From an uncultured Pelagibacteraceae bacterium (GTDB lineage Bacteria > Pseudomonadota > Alphaproteobacteria > Pelagibacterales > Pelagibacteraceae), in contig CACHIS010000005.1 of NCBI GenBank assembly GCA_902579925.1, positions 1 to 64,000 on the forward strand: a DNA stretch of 64,000 nt, in the 5' to 3' direction. How positions within the stretch are numbered: the first letter of the stretch is position 1; every line of letters starts with the position of its first letter. The position numbers were made by a program, and so were the translations under genes. Below, piece after piece: positions 9,255-17,770 of this stretch. Under the pieces are notes generated by a model. It was not told the origin of the DNA. It made no database searches and saw nothing but the letters and a program-made list of their open reading frames with translations.

Positions 9255-9332
9255 TTATCTTCTTCTTCTTTTTTTAGCTTTTTTCTTAGCTTTTTTCTTA
9301 GCCTTCTTTGCTTTTTTTCTTCTCTTAGGCAT
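9255..9332 (-). CDS. Tiny Lys/Arg/Ala peptide, 25 aa
   Basis: ATG at 9332, TAA ending at 9255. The product starts MPKRRKKAKK and has 13 Lys, 6 Arg and 4 Ala in 25 residues, ending RRRR; it resembles a histone H1 tail or a very short ribosome- or nucleic-acid-binding peptide. Support that it is expressed: a strong Shine-Dalgarno AAGGGAG lies just upstream, a promoter TTGACA-17 bp-TAAAAA sits at 9384-9412, a palindrome lies in the leader, and a strong terminator follows. Few genes in this window have so complete a set of signals. Function unknown; nucleic-acid binding is inferred from charge only. Confidence 0.72.
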   Translation of the reverse strand: MPKRRKKAKKAKKKAKKKAKKRRRR

Positions 9333-9354
9333 CTTTAGCTCCCTTTTTAGTTAA

Positions 9355-9373
9355 ACGAATCAAAATGATTCGT
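9355..9373. promoter_or_regulatory. Perfect palindrome in the leader of the basic peptide gene
   Basis: ACGAATCA (9355-9362), AAA, TGATTCGT (9366-9373): 8-bp arms with a 3-bp centre. It sits between the predicted -10 box (9384-9389) and the ribosome site, around the start of the transcript. It could be an operator or a leader hairpin. Confidence 0.6.
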
Positions 9374-9383
9374 GATAACCTTA

Positions 9384-9412
9384 TTTTTATTTTTTTATGT
9401 AAGTTATGTCAA
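9384..9412 (-). promoter_or_regulatory. Sigma-70-type promoter for the basic peptide gene
   Basis: On the minus strand TTGACA (9412-9407), a 17-bp spacer, then TAAAAA (9389-9384). The -35 is a perfect consensus match and the -10 matches 4 of 6. The rest of 9413-9531 is AT-rich with nothing else recognisable. Confidence 0.6.
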
Positions 9413-9531
9413 TTCTTTAATTAAGGTTTAAATTTAAAATAATTTTTAAATTAAATAAAACTTTTATTACTTTTTTAATTATGTAAAAAAAGTTAATGTT
9501 TACGCGCTTTATAATCAACAAATTTAATTAA

Positions 9532-11232
9532 CTAATAAAGTTTTTCTAAATCTTCTTTATATTTTTCTAGAATTTTTTTTCTCTTTAATTTTAAAGTTGG
9601 TGTCAACATTCCATTATCGATTGTAAATTCCTCGTTAATTAATTTGAACTTTTTAACTTTTTCTATCAAAGATAAACTTTTGTTTAAATTTTCTAAATAA
9701 AATTCAATTTCTTTTTTATTTTCTTCATTTTGTGTTACAATTAAAGCCACTAAATAAGTTTTTTTATCTCCATAAACAAAACTTTGAATAATTTTATCAT
9801 TTAAACTTAACAAATTTTCAATTTTTGATGGTGAAATGTTGTCTCCACCAAGGTTGACTATTATTTCTTTCTTTCTATCTGTAATCTTTAAATTTCCTTC
9901 ATTTGTAATTTCTCCAATATCTCCAGTATGTAACCAACCATCCTTAATAATATCGTCTGTCTCTTTTTTTTTATTCCAATAACCGAGCATTACATTTTCA
10001 CCTTTAACTAAAATTTCTCCATCCTCTGCTATATTCACTTGATTTGTTTTGAAAGGGGGTCCTACTGTATCAATTTTAATTTTTTCAGGAATATTGCAAC
10101 TTACCACCGGGGAAGCCTCTGTAAGACCATACCCTTGTAGAGTTGGTAATCCTATAGAATTTAAAAATTCTCCAATTTTTTGATCTAGGGCTCCGCCTCC
10201 AGAAACGAAGGCTTTTAATTTTCCACCAAACTGATTTTTGATTTTTCTTCTCACTAGATTTTCACAGAAAAAATTAACAAATTTTTCTTTTAAAGTAAGT
10301 TTCTCATTATTCAGTTTTTTAATTCCAAGTGAGATGGTAGATAATATCAATTTCTTCTTAAAACCAGTTTGCTTTGAAAAATTCGAGGAAATCTTACTAT
10401 ATAAATTTTGATAAAATCTTGGTACTGCTGTCATTATTATAGGTTTTGCTAAAGACATGTTAGATAATAACTTCTCTAGGCTCTCAGCATAATAAACTTT
10501 TGCTCCAAGTGAAATTTGAACAAATTGGACCGCATGTTCATATGAGTGTGATAAAGGGAGCCAAGTTAAAAAAGTTGGTTCACTATTCTTAATTAACGAA
10601 AATAAAATTTCCTGCGCACCCTCACAATTTGATAAAATTCCGCCATGACTAAGCATAACTCCTTTTGGATTACCAGTTGTCCCAGATGTATAAATTATAC
10701 ATGCAAGATCTTTTCTTTTAATATTTTGATTAAAGATAAGCTGGTTTTCTAAATTTTTTTTTTTGGAATAATTTAAAAAAATACTTTCAAAATTGTCAAT
10801 TTCATTTTTTATGTTTTCAATTGATAAAACTTTTATTTCATCTGAGATAAATTTTTCTACCTTTTTTAGTTGAGTATTGTTTGAAACAATTAATATCCTA
10901 GGCTTACAGTCACTAACAATATATTCGTAATCTTTTTCTGAATAAGTTGTAAACAGAGGCACCGTAATACCACCAGCATTCATTATTGCGATATCTGAAA
11001 TAAGCCATTCAGGACGATTTTCAGATAATAAGATACATCTATCACCTTTATCCAAATTTTTTTTTAAGTATTCAGATAAAATTCGAATCTTTAACTCAAC
11101 TTGTTTCCATGACAAGAAATCTTTTTTATTATCTTTGAGCCATTTAAGAAATGGTCTATCCGAAACAGAATTAATTTCCTTAAACTTTGTAAAAAAAAGT
11201 TCAACTAAACTGTTTGTTTTACTTAATTCCAT
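9532..11232 (-). CDS. Long-chain fatty-acid-CoA ligase (AMP-forming)
   Basis: Adenylate-forming enzyme of 566 aa that activates fatty acids to acyl-CoA via an acyl-adenylate. The P-loop-like motif is YTSGTTGNPKG (residues 181-191). The GYGLTEASPV motif, the GWLHTGDIGE motif and the C-terminal TDRKKEIIVNLGGDNISP hinge are all present, as in the long-chain (FadD/FAA) group; the C-terminal catalytic Lys lies in TLKLKRKKI. It has no signal peptide. It stands alone next to tRNA-Leu. Chain-length preference is not readable. Confidence 0.9.
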   Translation of the reverse strand: MELSKTNSLVELFFTKFKEINSVSDRPFLKWLKDNKKDFLSWKQVELKIRILSEYLKKNLDKGDRCILLSENRPEWLISDIAIMNAGGITVPLFTTYSEKDYEYIVSDCKPRILIVSNNTQLKKVEKFISDEIKVLSIENIKNEIDNFESIFLNYSKKKNLENQLIFNQNIKRKDLACIIYTSGTTGNPKGVMLSHGGILSNCEGAQEILFSLIKNSEPTFLTWLPLSHSYEHAVQFVQISLGAKVYYAESLEKLLSNMSLAKPIIMTAVPRFYQNLYSKISSNFSKQTGFKKKLILSTISLGIKKLNNEKLTLKEKFVNFFCENLVRRKIKNQFGGKLKAFVSGGGALDQKIGEFLNSIGLPTLQGYGLTEASPVVSCNIPEKIKIDTVGPPFKTNQVNIAEDGEILVKGENVMLGYWNKKKETDDIIKDGWLHTGDIGEITNEGNLKITDRKKEIIVNLGGDNISPSKIENLLSLNDKIIQSFVYGDKKTYLVALIVTQNEENKKEIEFYLENLNKSLSLIEKVKKFKLINEEFTIDNGMLTPTLKLKRKKILEKYKEDLEKLY

Positions 11233-11236
11233 AATT

Positions 11237-11321
11237 TGGTGGGCGAAGAGAGAATCGAACTCTCACTTCTTTCGAAACACGATTTTGAGTCGTGCGCGTC
11301 TACCAGTTCCGCCATTCGCCC
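11237..11321 (-). tRNA. tRNA-Leu(CAA)
   Basis: Type II tRNA of 85 nt on the minus strand: acceptor GGGCGAA pairs with TTCGCCC, the D region is TGGCGGAACTGGTAGACGC, the anticodon arm is CACGA-CTCAAAA-TCGTG (anticodon CAA), a long variable arm follows, and the T arm contains GTTCGATTC. CCA is encoded. Reads UUG. Confidence 0.97.
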
Positions 11322-11379
11322 CGAATTGTTTAATAATAAATAAATAGTATAAGAACTAAATTTATATTAAAACCAAAAA

Positions 11380-11973
11380 ATGTTTAATAATCTTTACCAA
11401 AAATGTTTAGATTTAGCATGTCATAAAAGTTCTAAATATTATCTAGCAGTTGTATCATTTATTGAAAGTTCGTTTTTTCCTATCCCTCCAGATATAATGG
11501 TTATTCCAATGGTGATCTCTAAAAGGAATGATTTCAAAAAAATCTTTCTTATAACCACAATTTTTTCAGTTTTGGGTGGCATGTTTGGTTATTTAATAGG
11601 AGCATTTTTTTTTGAATTTGGATCAAATATAATGGATTTTTATAATTATGAAGATAAATTAACTAGCATTAAAGAGAATCTAACTAATAATGAAGGTTTT
11701 TATGCTTGGCTAGGAATACTTTTTTTGGCTGGTTTTACTCCTCTTCCCTATAAAGTCTTTACTATTGCAAGTGGCCTTATAGGCTTTAACTTTTTGTTAT
11801 TTGTTTTAATAAGCTTAATTTCAAGAGGTATGCGTTTTTTTATTATTTCTTACTTATCTTATAAATTTGGAGATCTATTCACTAAATTTATGGATGAACA
11901 CGGATCAAAATGGTTTACAATAATTGGGATAGCCATTGTTATTATTGGAATAATAATTTATTTAATTGCTTAA
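11380..11973 (+). CDS. YqaA/DedA-family (SNARE-associated/VTT domain) inner-membrane protein
   Basis: Protein of 197 aa with about five hydrophobic segments. The family signature FIESSFFPIPPDIMVIPM (about residues 27-44) and the later GFTPLPYKVFTIASGLIG match the YqaA subgroup of the DedA/VTT superfamily, with conserved prolines and the reentrant-loop pattern. DedA proteins are thought to act in lipid translocation and membrane homeostasis; the exact substrate here is unknown. It is the first gene of a plus-strand run with dsbB and a COQ7-like gene, 4 nt upstream of the dsbB ATG. Confidence 0.85.
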   Translation: MFNNLYQKCLDLACHKSSKYYLAVVSFIESSFFPIPPDIMVIPMVISKRNDFKKIFLITTIFSVLGGMFGYLIGAFFFEFGSNIMDFYNYEDKLTSIKENLTNNEGFYAWLGILFLAGFTPLPYKVFTIASGLIGFNFLLFVLISLISRGMRFFIISYLSYKFGDLFTKFMDEHGSKWFTIIGIAIVIIGIIIYLIA

Positions 11974-11977
11974 ACTG

Positions 11978-12460
11978 ATGTTTAATTTAAAAGCCGAACA
12001 CTATTTAAAAATTATACTTTTATTTAGTTTTGTTGCACTTATATCTGCATATTTCATAGAATACGTGCTTGGACATCAGCCCTGCAATTTATGTCTAATC
12101 GAGAGAATTCCCTACGGATTAAGCATAGTATTAATAATAACAATATTAGTTTTAAAGAAAAATCAGAAATTCTTGGTTCTATTATTAATTCTCACATTTA
12201 TTTTCTCCCTAGCTATTTCATTTTATCATTATGGAATTGAACAAGGTTTTTTTCAAGAATCATCAGTTTGTGGAGTAAGATTTTTTAATGAAAATATTAC
12301 CAAAGAAGATTTGCTTAGACAATTAAATGAAAAAACTATTAGCTGTAAAGATGTGACATTTAGAATTTTTGGATTATCACTAACAAGTATTAATATTGTA
12401 ATCAGTTTAATATTTATTATAACACTGTTAAAAATTTTTATTAAATATGAAAAAAACTAA
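11978..12460 (+). CDS. dsbB: Disulfide bond formation protein DsbB
   Basis: Four-helix quinone-linked membrane protein that reoxidises DsbA. The periplasmic CXXC is in GHQPCNLCLIERIPYG, and a second pair of cysteines lies in the later loop (SSVCGVRFF and TISCKDVTF), as in DsbB. I chose the ATG at 11978 (MFNLKAEHYL); an in-frame TTG at 11966 would add four residues but overlaps the upstream stop. The 3' end overlaps the COQ7 gene by 14 nt. No dsbA is in the window. Confidence 0.88.
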   Translation: MFNLKAEHYLKIILLFSFVALISAYFIEYVLGHQPCNLCLIERIPYGLSIVLIITILVLKKNQKFLVLLLILTFIFSLAISFYHYGIEQGFFQESSVCGVRFFNENITKEDLLRQLNEKTISCKDVTFRIFGLSLTSINIVISLIFIITLLKIFIKYEKN

Positions 12461-12977
12461 CACAAGAGTTGAAGAATTTATAAGAGTCGATCACGCGGGT
12501 GAAAGAGGGGCTGTCAAAATATATGAAGGTCAATTATTGGCACTGAATACACTTGTTAAAAACGAAAGTTTAAAAAAAACTATCGAGGAAATGAAAGTCC
12601 ATGAAATGGAACATTGTCAATTTTTTGAAAATGAAATTCGAAAAAGAAATATTAAACCTACAAAATTTCTACCTTTGTGGGATTTATTAGGTGTTGGTTT
12701 GGGTTTTGGTTCAACTCTTCTTGGTAAAAAAGCTGCAATGTTATGCACTGCATCTGTAGAAGAGGTTATTGATAAACATTACCAAGATCAAATAGATCAA
12801 CTGCAGTCTGATGAAAATGATTTAAAATCTAAGATAATTAAATTCAGAGAAGATGAATTACATCATAAGGACATTGCTTATGAACAGGGTGCATCAAAAA
12901 AAGGATTGTACTCAATTATGGATAAAATAATCAAAACTGGATCTAAAATAGCGATTAATATTTCAGAAAAGATTTAA
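12447..12977 (+). CDS. coq7: COQ7-family demethoxyubiquinone hydroxylase
   Basis: Di-iron hydroxylase of 176 aa for the C6 hydroxylation in ubiquinone synthesis. The six expected ligands can be placed: the Glu in RVDHAGERGAVKIYEGQ, the ExxH in VHEMEHCQFF, the Glu in ASVEEVIDKHY, and the ExxH in REDELHHKDIA. The length matches bacterial COQ7. It overlaps dsbB by 14 nt; both proteins depend on quinones, but this may be coincidental. Other ubiquinone genes (ubiE, ubiB) are at 22.5-24.7 kb. Confidence 0.92.
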   Translation: MKKTNTRVEEFIRVDHAGERGAVKIYEGQLLALNTLVKNESLKKTIEEMKVHEMEHCQFFENEIRKRNIKPTKFLPLWDLLGVGLGFGSTLLGKKAAMLCTASVEEVIDKHYQDQIDQLQSDENDLKSKIIKFREDELHHKDIAYEQGASKKGLYSIMDKIIKTGSKIAINISEKI

Positions 12978-12979
12978 AA

Positions 12980-13549
12980 TTAAGCTTCTAGTTCTACATC
13001 CCAATATAAATAATCCATCCAACTCCTATGAAGGTGATTTGGAGGGAAATTTTTTCCATTACTATGCAAATCTTCGGTAGATGGTTGGTATGGGTATTGA
13101 GATAGCTTCATGCCAGAGGTTTTAAGTAGTTTTCCTCCTTTCTTAACATTACATGCAGAACAAGCTGTAACGACATTATCCCAGTTAGTTTCACCACCTT
13201 TAGATCTGGGTAACAAATGATCGAATGTAAGTTCCTCGCTACTTCCGCAATATTGGCATGAAAATTTATCTCTTAGGAAAACATTAAATCTTGTAAAACT
13301 TGGTTTAGATTGTGGAACAATATAATCTTTTAATGCAATAACACTAGGCAATTGCATATTAAATGATGGACTTCTAACAACTCTATCATAAGTACTAACT
13401 ATTGTTACTCTATCTAAGAAAACAGATTTGACAGTATCTTGCCATGACCATAGTGATAAAGGATAATAACTTAAAGGTCTGTAGTCAGCGTTCAATACTA
13501 ACGCTGGACATTTTTCTAATGATACATCTTTATCAATAAAATCATTCAT
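12980..13549 (-). CDS. HNH endonuclease domain protein
   Basis: Protein of 189 aa. The HNH core lies near residues 95-145: CQYCGSSEELTFDHLLPRSKGG, then NVVTACSACNVKKGGK. Its two CxxC pairs bind zinc; the catalytic His is in TFDHLLP and the Asn in TNWDN. Upstream is ALVLNADYRPLSYYPLSLWSWQ, the usual start of this widespread alphaproteobacterial family. It is a single stable gene with no mobile-element context, so a housekeeping nuclease role is likelier than selfish mobility; the target is unknown. Confidence 0.9.
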   Translation of the reverse strand: MNDFIDKDVSLEKCPALVLNADYRPLSYYPLSLWSWQDTVKSVFLDRVTIVSTYDRVVRSPSFNMQLPSVIALKDYIVPQSKPSFTRFNVFLRDKFSCQYCGSSEELTFDHLLPRSKGGETNWDNVVTACSACNVKKGGKLLKTSGMKLSQYPYQPSTEDLHSNGKNFPPNHLHRSWMDYLYWDVELEA

Positions 13550-13594
13550 ATTGTTAAAGTTTAACTTAAAAGAAAATTTATTTCAATGAAGTAC

Positions 13595-14245
13595 TTATTT
13601 TATTTTTTTTAAAATATAGTTTAAAGCTATACTTGATGACTCTATAGGGATATGATGGTCGCAGTTTTTAATTAGATGTGTATCTATATCAATATTATTT
13701 CTAATAAAAAAATCTTTTGCCTCTAAAAGAAAATTTGGGGAAACTACTTGATCTAATTCTCCATGAATTAACAAGGTTTGTGTAGAGTTGTTTTTTCTGA
13801 TCTCCAAATCTTTTACATTAATTATTTTACCTGAAAAACCCACAATACAATTATATTCATTTTCTGATGTTAGTCCTAGATTTATCGACATCATACATCC
13901 TTGACTAAATCCAGATAAGCAAATTTGATTATTTTGTAAGTTAAATCTTTCTTTAACTTCGTTTATAAATTGGTTTAATATTTTCTCTCCTTTAAGAGAC
14001 TGGTTTAAAATATAATCTGGATTATCATTAGTTAAATCAAACCATTGGTATCCAGAGGGATTTATAGAGCATGGTTCATGTCCATTTGGACAAATAAAAA
14101 CTGTATTTGGTAAATGTCTTTTCCAATTCAAAGAGAGCATACTTATATCTTTTCCATCTCCTCCATATCCATGAAGCAAAATTACAGCATGTTTAATATT
14201 CGTATCTTCCGGCTCAATAATGGTTGTATCTAGGCAAAATGTCAT
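13595..14245 (-). CDS. Phospholipase/carboxylesterase (alpha/beta hydrolase)
   Basis: Protein of 216 aa of the acyl-protein-thioesterase-like carboxylesterase family. The oxyanion loop is VILLHGYGGDGKD, the nucleophile elbow is LSGFSQGCMMS (Ser in GFSQG), the Asp is in LLIHGELDQVVSP and the His in KNCDHHIPIES. It has no secretion signal. It is divergent from the HIG1 gene; the 49-bp spacer holds an 8-bp inverted repeat. Substrate unknown. Confidence 0.88.
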   Translation of the reverse strand: MTFCLDTTIIEPEDTNIKHAVILLHGYGGDGKDISMLSLNWKRHLPNTVFICPNGHEPCSINPSGYQWFDLTNDNPDYILNQSLKGEKILNQFINEVKERFNLQNNQICLSGFSQGCMMSINLGLTSENEYNCIVGFSGKIINVKDLEIRKNNSTQTLLIHGELDQVVSPNFLLEAKDFFIRNNIDIDTHLIKNCDHHIPIESSSIALNYILKKIK

Positions 14246-14258
14246 ACTATATTTTTTT

Positions 14259-14280
14259 GTGTTTTTTATTTTAAAAACAC
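14259..14280. repeat. Inverted repeat in a divergent promoter region
   Basis: GTGTTTTT (14259-14266), loop TATTTT, AAAAACAC (14273-14280). It lies between the divergent esterase (start 14245) and HIG1 (start 14295) genes. It could be an operator or a leader hairpin of the HIG1 gene; no further support. Confidence 0.4.
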
Positions 14281-14294
14281 TCTAAAGTACTTAT

Positions 14295-14498
14295 ATGATT
14301 TCTGCAGTATTAGTAAAAATAATATCAATAATATTACTAGTTGTTGTTGGAATTGTTTTGATACTTGGAATTGGTACTTTGTTTAAAGGCGGGGAAACTA
14401 GTAAAAAATATTCTAATAAATTAATGCAACTTAGAGTATTGTTACAGTTTATTGCAATAATTGTGCTGGTATCTTTCGCTTATTTTTTCAAGAATTAA
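14295..14498 (+). CDS. HIG1-domain small inner-membrane protein
   Basis: Protein of 67 aa with two transmembrane helices (about residues 7-28 and 45-65) separated by a short basic loop, GGETSKKYSNKLMQLRVLLQ. This is the hypoxia-induced (HIG1) domain pattern with the conserved 'NKLMQLRV' segment. In mitochondria related proteins modulate cytochrome oxidase; in alphaproteobacteria the family is common and probably respiratory, which is inference. The stop is shared with the convergent TlpA gene in TTAA. Confidence 0.85.
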   Translation: MISAVLVKIISIILLVVVGIVLILGIGTLFKGGETSKKYSNKLMQLRVLLQFIAIIVLVSFAYFFKN

Positions 14499-15004
14499 TT
14501 ATAGCCACTTAACCATTTAATAAAATTTTCATTTTCAAAATCAATCGAACCAATTATTCTAGCAAATTCAAAACCATCTTTATTTATCAATATTGAAGTT
14601 GGTATGCCTCTCAGTTGTAGTTTTTTTGCCAAACTCATTGGAGAATCAAAATAAATTTTTAAATCTCTAATATTTAAATTTTCGAAAAAATTTAATGATT
14701 TTTCTAAGTTATCTTTGCCAATGTTTATCGGAAAAATTTTAAGATTATTTAAATCCTTTTTTTTTTGTAAATTATTCAATGAGGGCATCTCTTCTTTACA
14801 TGGGGAACACCATGTTGCCCAAAAATTCAATAAAATGAGATTTCCCTTATAATTTTTTAAACTGATCTGATTATTATCAGCATCTAAAAATGTTAAATCA
14901 TCATATCTTTTCAATTTTTCATTGATTACAATATTTTTTAAATTAGGAACTTCACCTGCAATAGCATTGGAGAAGAAAAAAATAAAAATTATTATAAATC
15001 TCAT
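14495..15004 (-). CDS. TlpA/ResA-like thiol:disulfide interchange protein
   Basis: Protein of 169 aa with an N-terminal signal peptide (residues 1-16, ending SNAIA) and a thioredoxin fold. The active site is FWATWCSPCKEEMPSL (CSPC), followed by the cis-Pro motif RGIPTSILINKDG. Such proteins are periplasmic reductants, often for cytochrome c maturation. The gene is divergent from argH with 23 bp between starts. Cytochrome maturation genes are not in the window, so the substrate is open. Confidence 0.9.
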   Translation of the reverse strand: MRFIIIFIFFFSNAIAGEVPNLKNIVINEKLKRYDDLTFLDADNNQISLKNYKGNLILLNFWATWCSPCKEEMPSLNNLQKKKDLNNLKIFPINIGKDNLEKSLNFFENLNIRDLKIYFDSPMSLAKKLQLRGIPTSILINKDGFEFARIIGSIDFENENFIKWLSGYN

Positions 15005-15027
15005 GTTAATTGGTATAAATAATTATC

Positions 15028-16422
15028 ATGTCAAAAAATAAAAACAACCAAGCAATATGGGGTGCGCGGATAAAAAAAGCTACATCAGCAACATTTCAAA
15101 AAATTGGAAGTTCGATAGAAATAGATAAAAGACTTTATAAAGAAGATATAAAGGTCTCGAAAGTACATGTAGAAATGCTTTTTAAGCAAAAAATAATTTC
15201 TTTTAAAATAAAAAATAAAATAATTTATGGGTTAGAGAAAATTGAAAGAGAGATAAAAAATAATAAAATCTATTTAAGTAAAAGTTATGAAGACATTCAC
15301 ATGAATATTGAAAAAAGACTTTTTCAAATAATTGGAGATGAAGCAGGATATATACACACAGCAAGATCAAGAAACGACCAAGTTATAACAGATTTTAAAA
15401 TTTGGATTAAATCCTCTACAAAAGAAATAAGTCTTAAAATAGATAAGGTTATAACAAGTACTTTAAAATTAGCTGAAAAAAATATTTATACAATTATGCC
15501 GGGGTTTACACACCTCAAAAATGCACAAGCTATTTCTTTTGCACATTATTTATTAGCTTATATTGAAATGTTCAACAGAGATAAAAAAAGATTTGCTAAC
15601 AATCTTGTTAGCCTAGATGAAAACCCCTTGGGTGTTGCTGCTTTAGGTGGTACTGCCTTTAACATTGATAGAAACTACACAACAAAAAAACTTGGTTTCA
15701 AAAAACCTACAAATAATTCTATAGACACAGTATCTGATAGAGACTTTGTTTTAGATTACTTATACGCTATTTCAGTATGCTCAATGCATATTTCAAGAAT
15801 TGCTGAAGAACTTATAATTTGGAATTCTGATGCATATAATTTAATAAACCTTTCAGACAAAATAGTTACTGGATCATCAATAATGCCACAAAAGAAAAAT
15901 CCTGATGTACTTGAATATTTAAGAGGAAAATCAGGGATCGCATATGGAAATTTATTTTCAATGTTAACGATATTAAAAGGATTACCTTTATCGTACTTTA
16001 AAGATCTTCAAGATGATAAAGAAATTGTTTTTAAAGCAAATGATACAATTATGGACTGCCTTATAATACTTGATGAATTTATAAAAAATTTTTATCCAAA
16101 TAAAAAACAAATGTTAGACCTTGCTAATACTGGACACATAACTGCAACAGATCTCGCTGATTATTTAGTTAAAAACCATTCAATGTCATTTAGAAAGGCC
16201 TATGAGAAGACTTCTGTAATTGTAAATTTAGCTGAAAAAAAAAATAAAAATCTTTCTCAATTATCATTAGAAGAGCTTAAAATAATTGAACCAAAACTTA
16301 CAAATGAGGTTTTAACAGTATTTGATTTAAAAAACTCAGTTAAATCAAAAAAATCTTATGGTGGAACATCTTTTGAAAATATCAAAAGAATGATAATGAA
16401 ATATAAAAAACAAAATGATTAA
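15028..16422 (+). CDS. argH: Argininosuccinate lyase
   Basis: Last step of arginine synthesis, splitting argininosuccinate to arginine and fumarate. The protein has 464 aa, normal length. The N-terminal IWGARIKKAT, the DIHMNIE motif, TARSRNDQV and the superfamily signature GSSIMPQKKNPD (with the flexible catalytic loop) are all present; the catalytic His is in PGFTHLKNAQ. argH is the first gene of argH-lptM-lysA-plsC, overlapping lptM by 8 nt. Confidence 0.97.
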   Translation: MSKNKNNQAIWGARIKKATSATFQKIGSSIEIDKRLYKEDIKVSKVHVEMLFKQKIISFKIKNKIIYGLEKIEREIKNNKIYLSKSYEDIHMNIEKRLFQIIGDEAGYIHTARSRNDQVITDFKIWIKSSTKEISLKIDKVITSTLKLAEKNIYTIMPGFTHLKNAQAISFAHYLLAYIEMFNRDKKRFANNLVSLDENPLGVAALGGTAFNIDRNYTTKKLGFKKPTNNSIDTVSDRDFVLDYLYAISVCSMHISRIAEELIIWNSDAYNLINLSDKIVTGSSIMPQKKNPDVLEYLRGKSGIAYGNLFSMLTILKGLPLSYFKDLQDDKEIVFKANDTIMDCLIILDEFIKNFYPNKKQMLDLANTGHITATDLADYLVKNHSMSFRKAYEKTSVIVNLAEKKNKNLSQLSLEELKIIEPKLTNEVLTVFDLKNSVKSKKSYGGTSFENIKRMIMKYKKQND

Positions 16423-16546
16423 AAATTTCATATTAATTTCAATTTTATGCTTTTTTTTAGTTTCTTGTGGAAAAAAGGGTGATCCAAAATATGTTGAACC
16501 TGAGAAAAGTAGTAAAAAAACTATTATCCTTATAAATAAGGTTTAA
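16415..16546 (+). CDS. lptM: LptM-like small lipoprotein, 43 aa
   Basis: Hydrophobic signal with lipobox FLVSC; Cys18 is followed by GKKGDPKYVEP, the conserved CGxKGxxxxP start of the LptM (YifL) family. In E. coli LptM assists oxidative maturation of the LptD outer-membrane translocon. Position between argH and lysA is the classical proteobacterial location. It overlaps argH by 8 nt and its stop overlaps the lysA ATG (TAATG at 16544-16548). The gene is easily missed because it is short. Confidence 0.85.
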   Translation: MIKNFILISILCFFLVSCGKKGDPKYVEPEKSSKKTIILINKV

Positions 16547-17766
16547 TGAGATATATCAATAAAAAACTTACCATAGAAAAATTTAGTGTAGAAACTATTG
16601 CCAGAAAATACGGGACTCCAACGTATTGTTATTCATTCAAACAATTTAAGAAAAATATTTTTAATTTTAAAAATAATTTTAAATCATTCTCTCCACTAAT
16701 ATGTTTTGCAATTAAATCAAATACTAATCTTGCTTTAATCAAAGAAATTAAAAAATTTGGTTTAGGAGCAGATGTTGTTTCAATGGGTGAACTAATGATG
16801 GCACTTAAAGCAGGTATAAATCCCAAAAAAATTGTTTTTTCTGGAGTTGGAAAAACTCCAAATGAAATTAATTACGCAATAAGCAAAAATATCTTGCTAA
16901 TAAACGCTGAATCAGAAAATGAAATTAAAGAAATTGAAAAAATTGCAAATTCTAAAAATAAAATTATTCAAATTGGTATCAGACTAAATCCAAATACGGA
17001 TGCAAAAACTTTAAATCAGATATCAACCGGGAAAAAAGAAAATAAGTTTGGAATTAATGAAAAGAAATTTTTAGAGCTTGTGAAATATTGCAAGAAATCA
17101 AAAAATATAGATCTTAAATGTTTAAGCGTTCATATTGGAAGCCAAATATTAGATCACAAACCGTATGAAAAAATGTTAATGGTAATTGATAAAGTTATTA
17201 AAAAAGCTAAATACAAATTCAAGTTTATAGATCTTGGTGGTGGGATGGGAATTTCTTATGGAAAAGATGATAAGTCACTTAATTATAAAAGATACAATTT
17301 TGCAATAAAAAACTTTTTAAAAAAATATAGCTCAAAGATAATTTTTGAGCCAGGTAGATCAATAATTGGAAATACTGGATCTTTAATATCTAAAGTAATT
17401 TATGTTAAAAAAAACGGTAAAAAGGATTTTATAATTCTTGATGCAGCAATGAATGATTTAATAAGACCCGCTCTTTATGGTGCAATGCATAAAATATTAC
17501 CAGCAGAAAAAAAAAATAAAAGATCAAATAAAATTTACGAATTTGTAGGACCTATTTGTGAAAGTACTGACAAATTCTCTAGTATAAAAAACTTTCAAGA
17601 ATTAAAAGAAAATGACCTTGTTGTTTTACATGATGTTGGTGCTTATGGAATGTCACTAAGTTCAAACTATAATCTAAGACTAAAACCTATAGAGATTCTT
17701 GTTAAAAATTCAAAAATAAAAGTAATAAGAAAAAGGCAAACCTACAGAGATTTATTAAACTTATAA
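16546..17766 (+). CDS. lysA: Diaminopimelate decarboxylase
   Basis: PLP enzyme that makes L-lysine from meso-diaminopimelate; 406 aa. The PLP lysine is in CFAIKSNTN (Lys57). Other expected motifs are LSVHIGSQILD, the glycine-rich phosphate loop DLGGGMGISYG, FEPGRSIIGN and GPICESTDKF, with YGMSLSSNYN near the C terminus. The start ATG overlaps the lptM stop. A third lysine-pathway gene, dapB, is at 62.6 kb. Confidence 0.97.
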   Translation: MRYINKKLTIEKFSVETIARKYGTPTYCYSFKQFKKNIFNFKNNFKSFSPLICFAIKSNTNLALIKEIKKFGLGADVVSMGELMMALKAGINPKKIVFSGVGKTPNEINYAISKNILLINAESENEIKEIEKIANSKNKIIQIGIRLNPNTDAKTLNQISTGKKENKFGINEKKFLELVKYCKKSKNIDLKCLSVHIGSQILDHKPYEKMLMVIDKVIKKAKYKFKFIDLGGGMGISYGKDDKSLNYKRYNFAIKNFLKKYSSKIIFEPGRSIIGNTGSLISKVIYVKKNGKKDFIILDAAMNDLIRPALYGAMHKILPAEKKNKRSNKIYEFVGPICESTDKFSSIKNFQELKENDLVVLHDVGAYGMSLSSNYNLRLKPIEILVKNSKIKVIRKRQTYRDLLNL

Positions 17767-17770
17767 AAGA

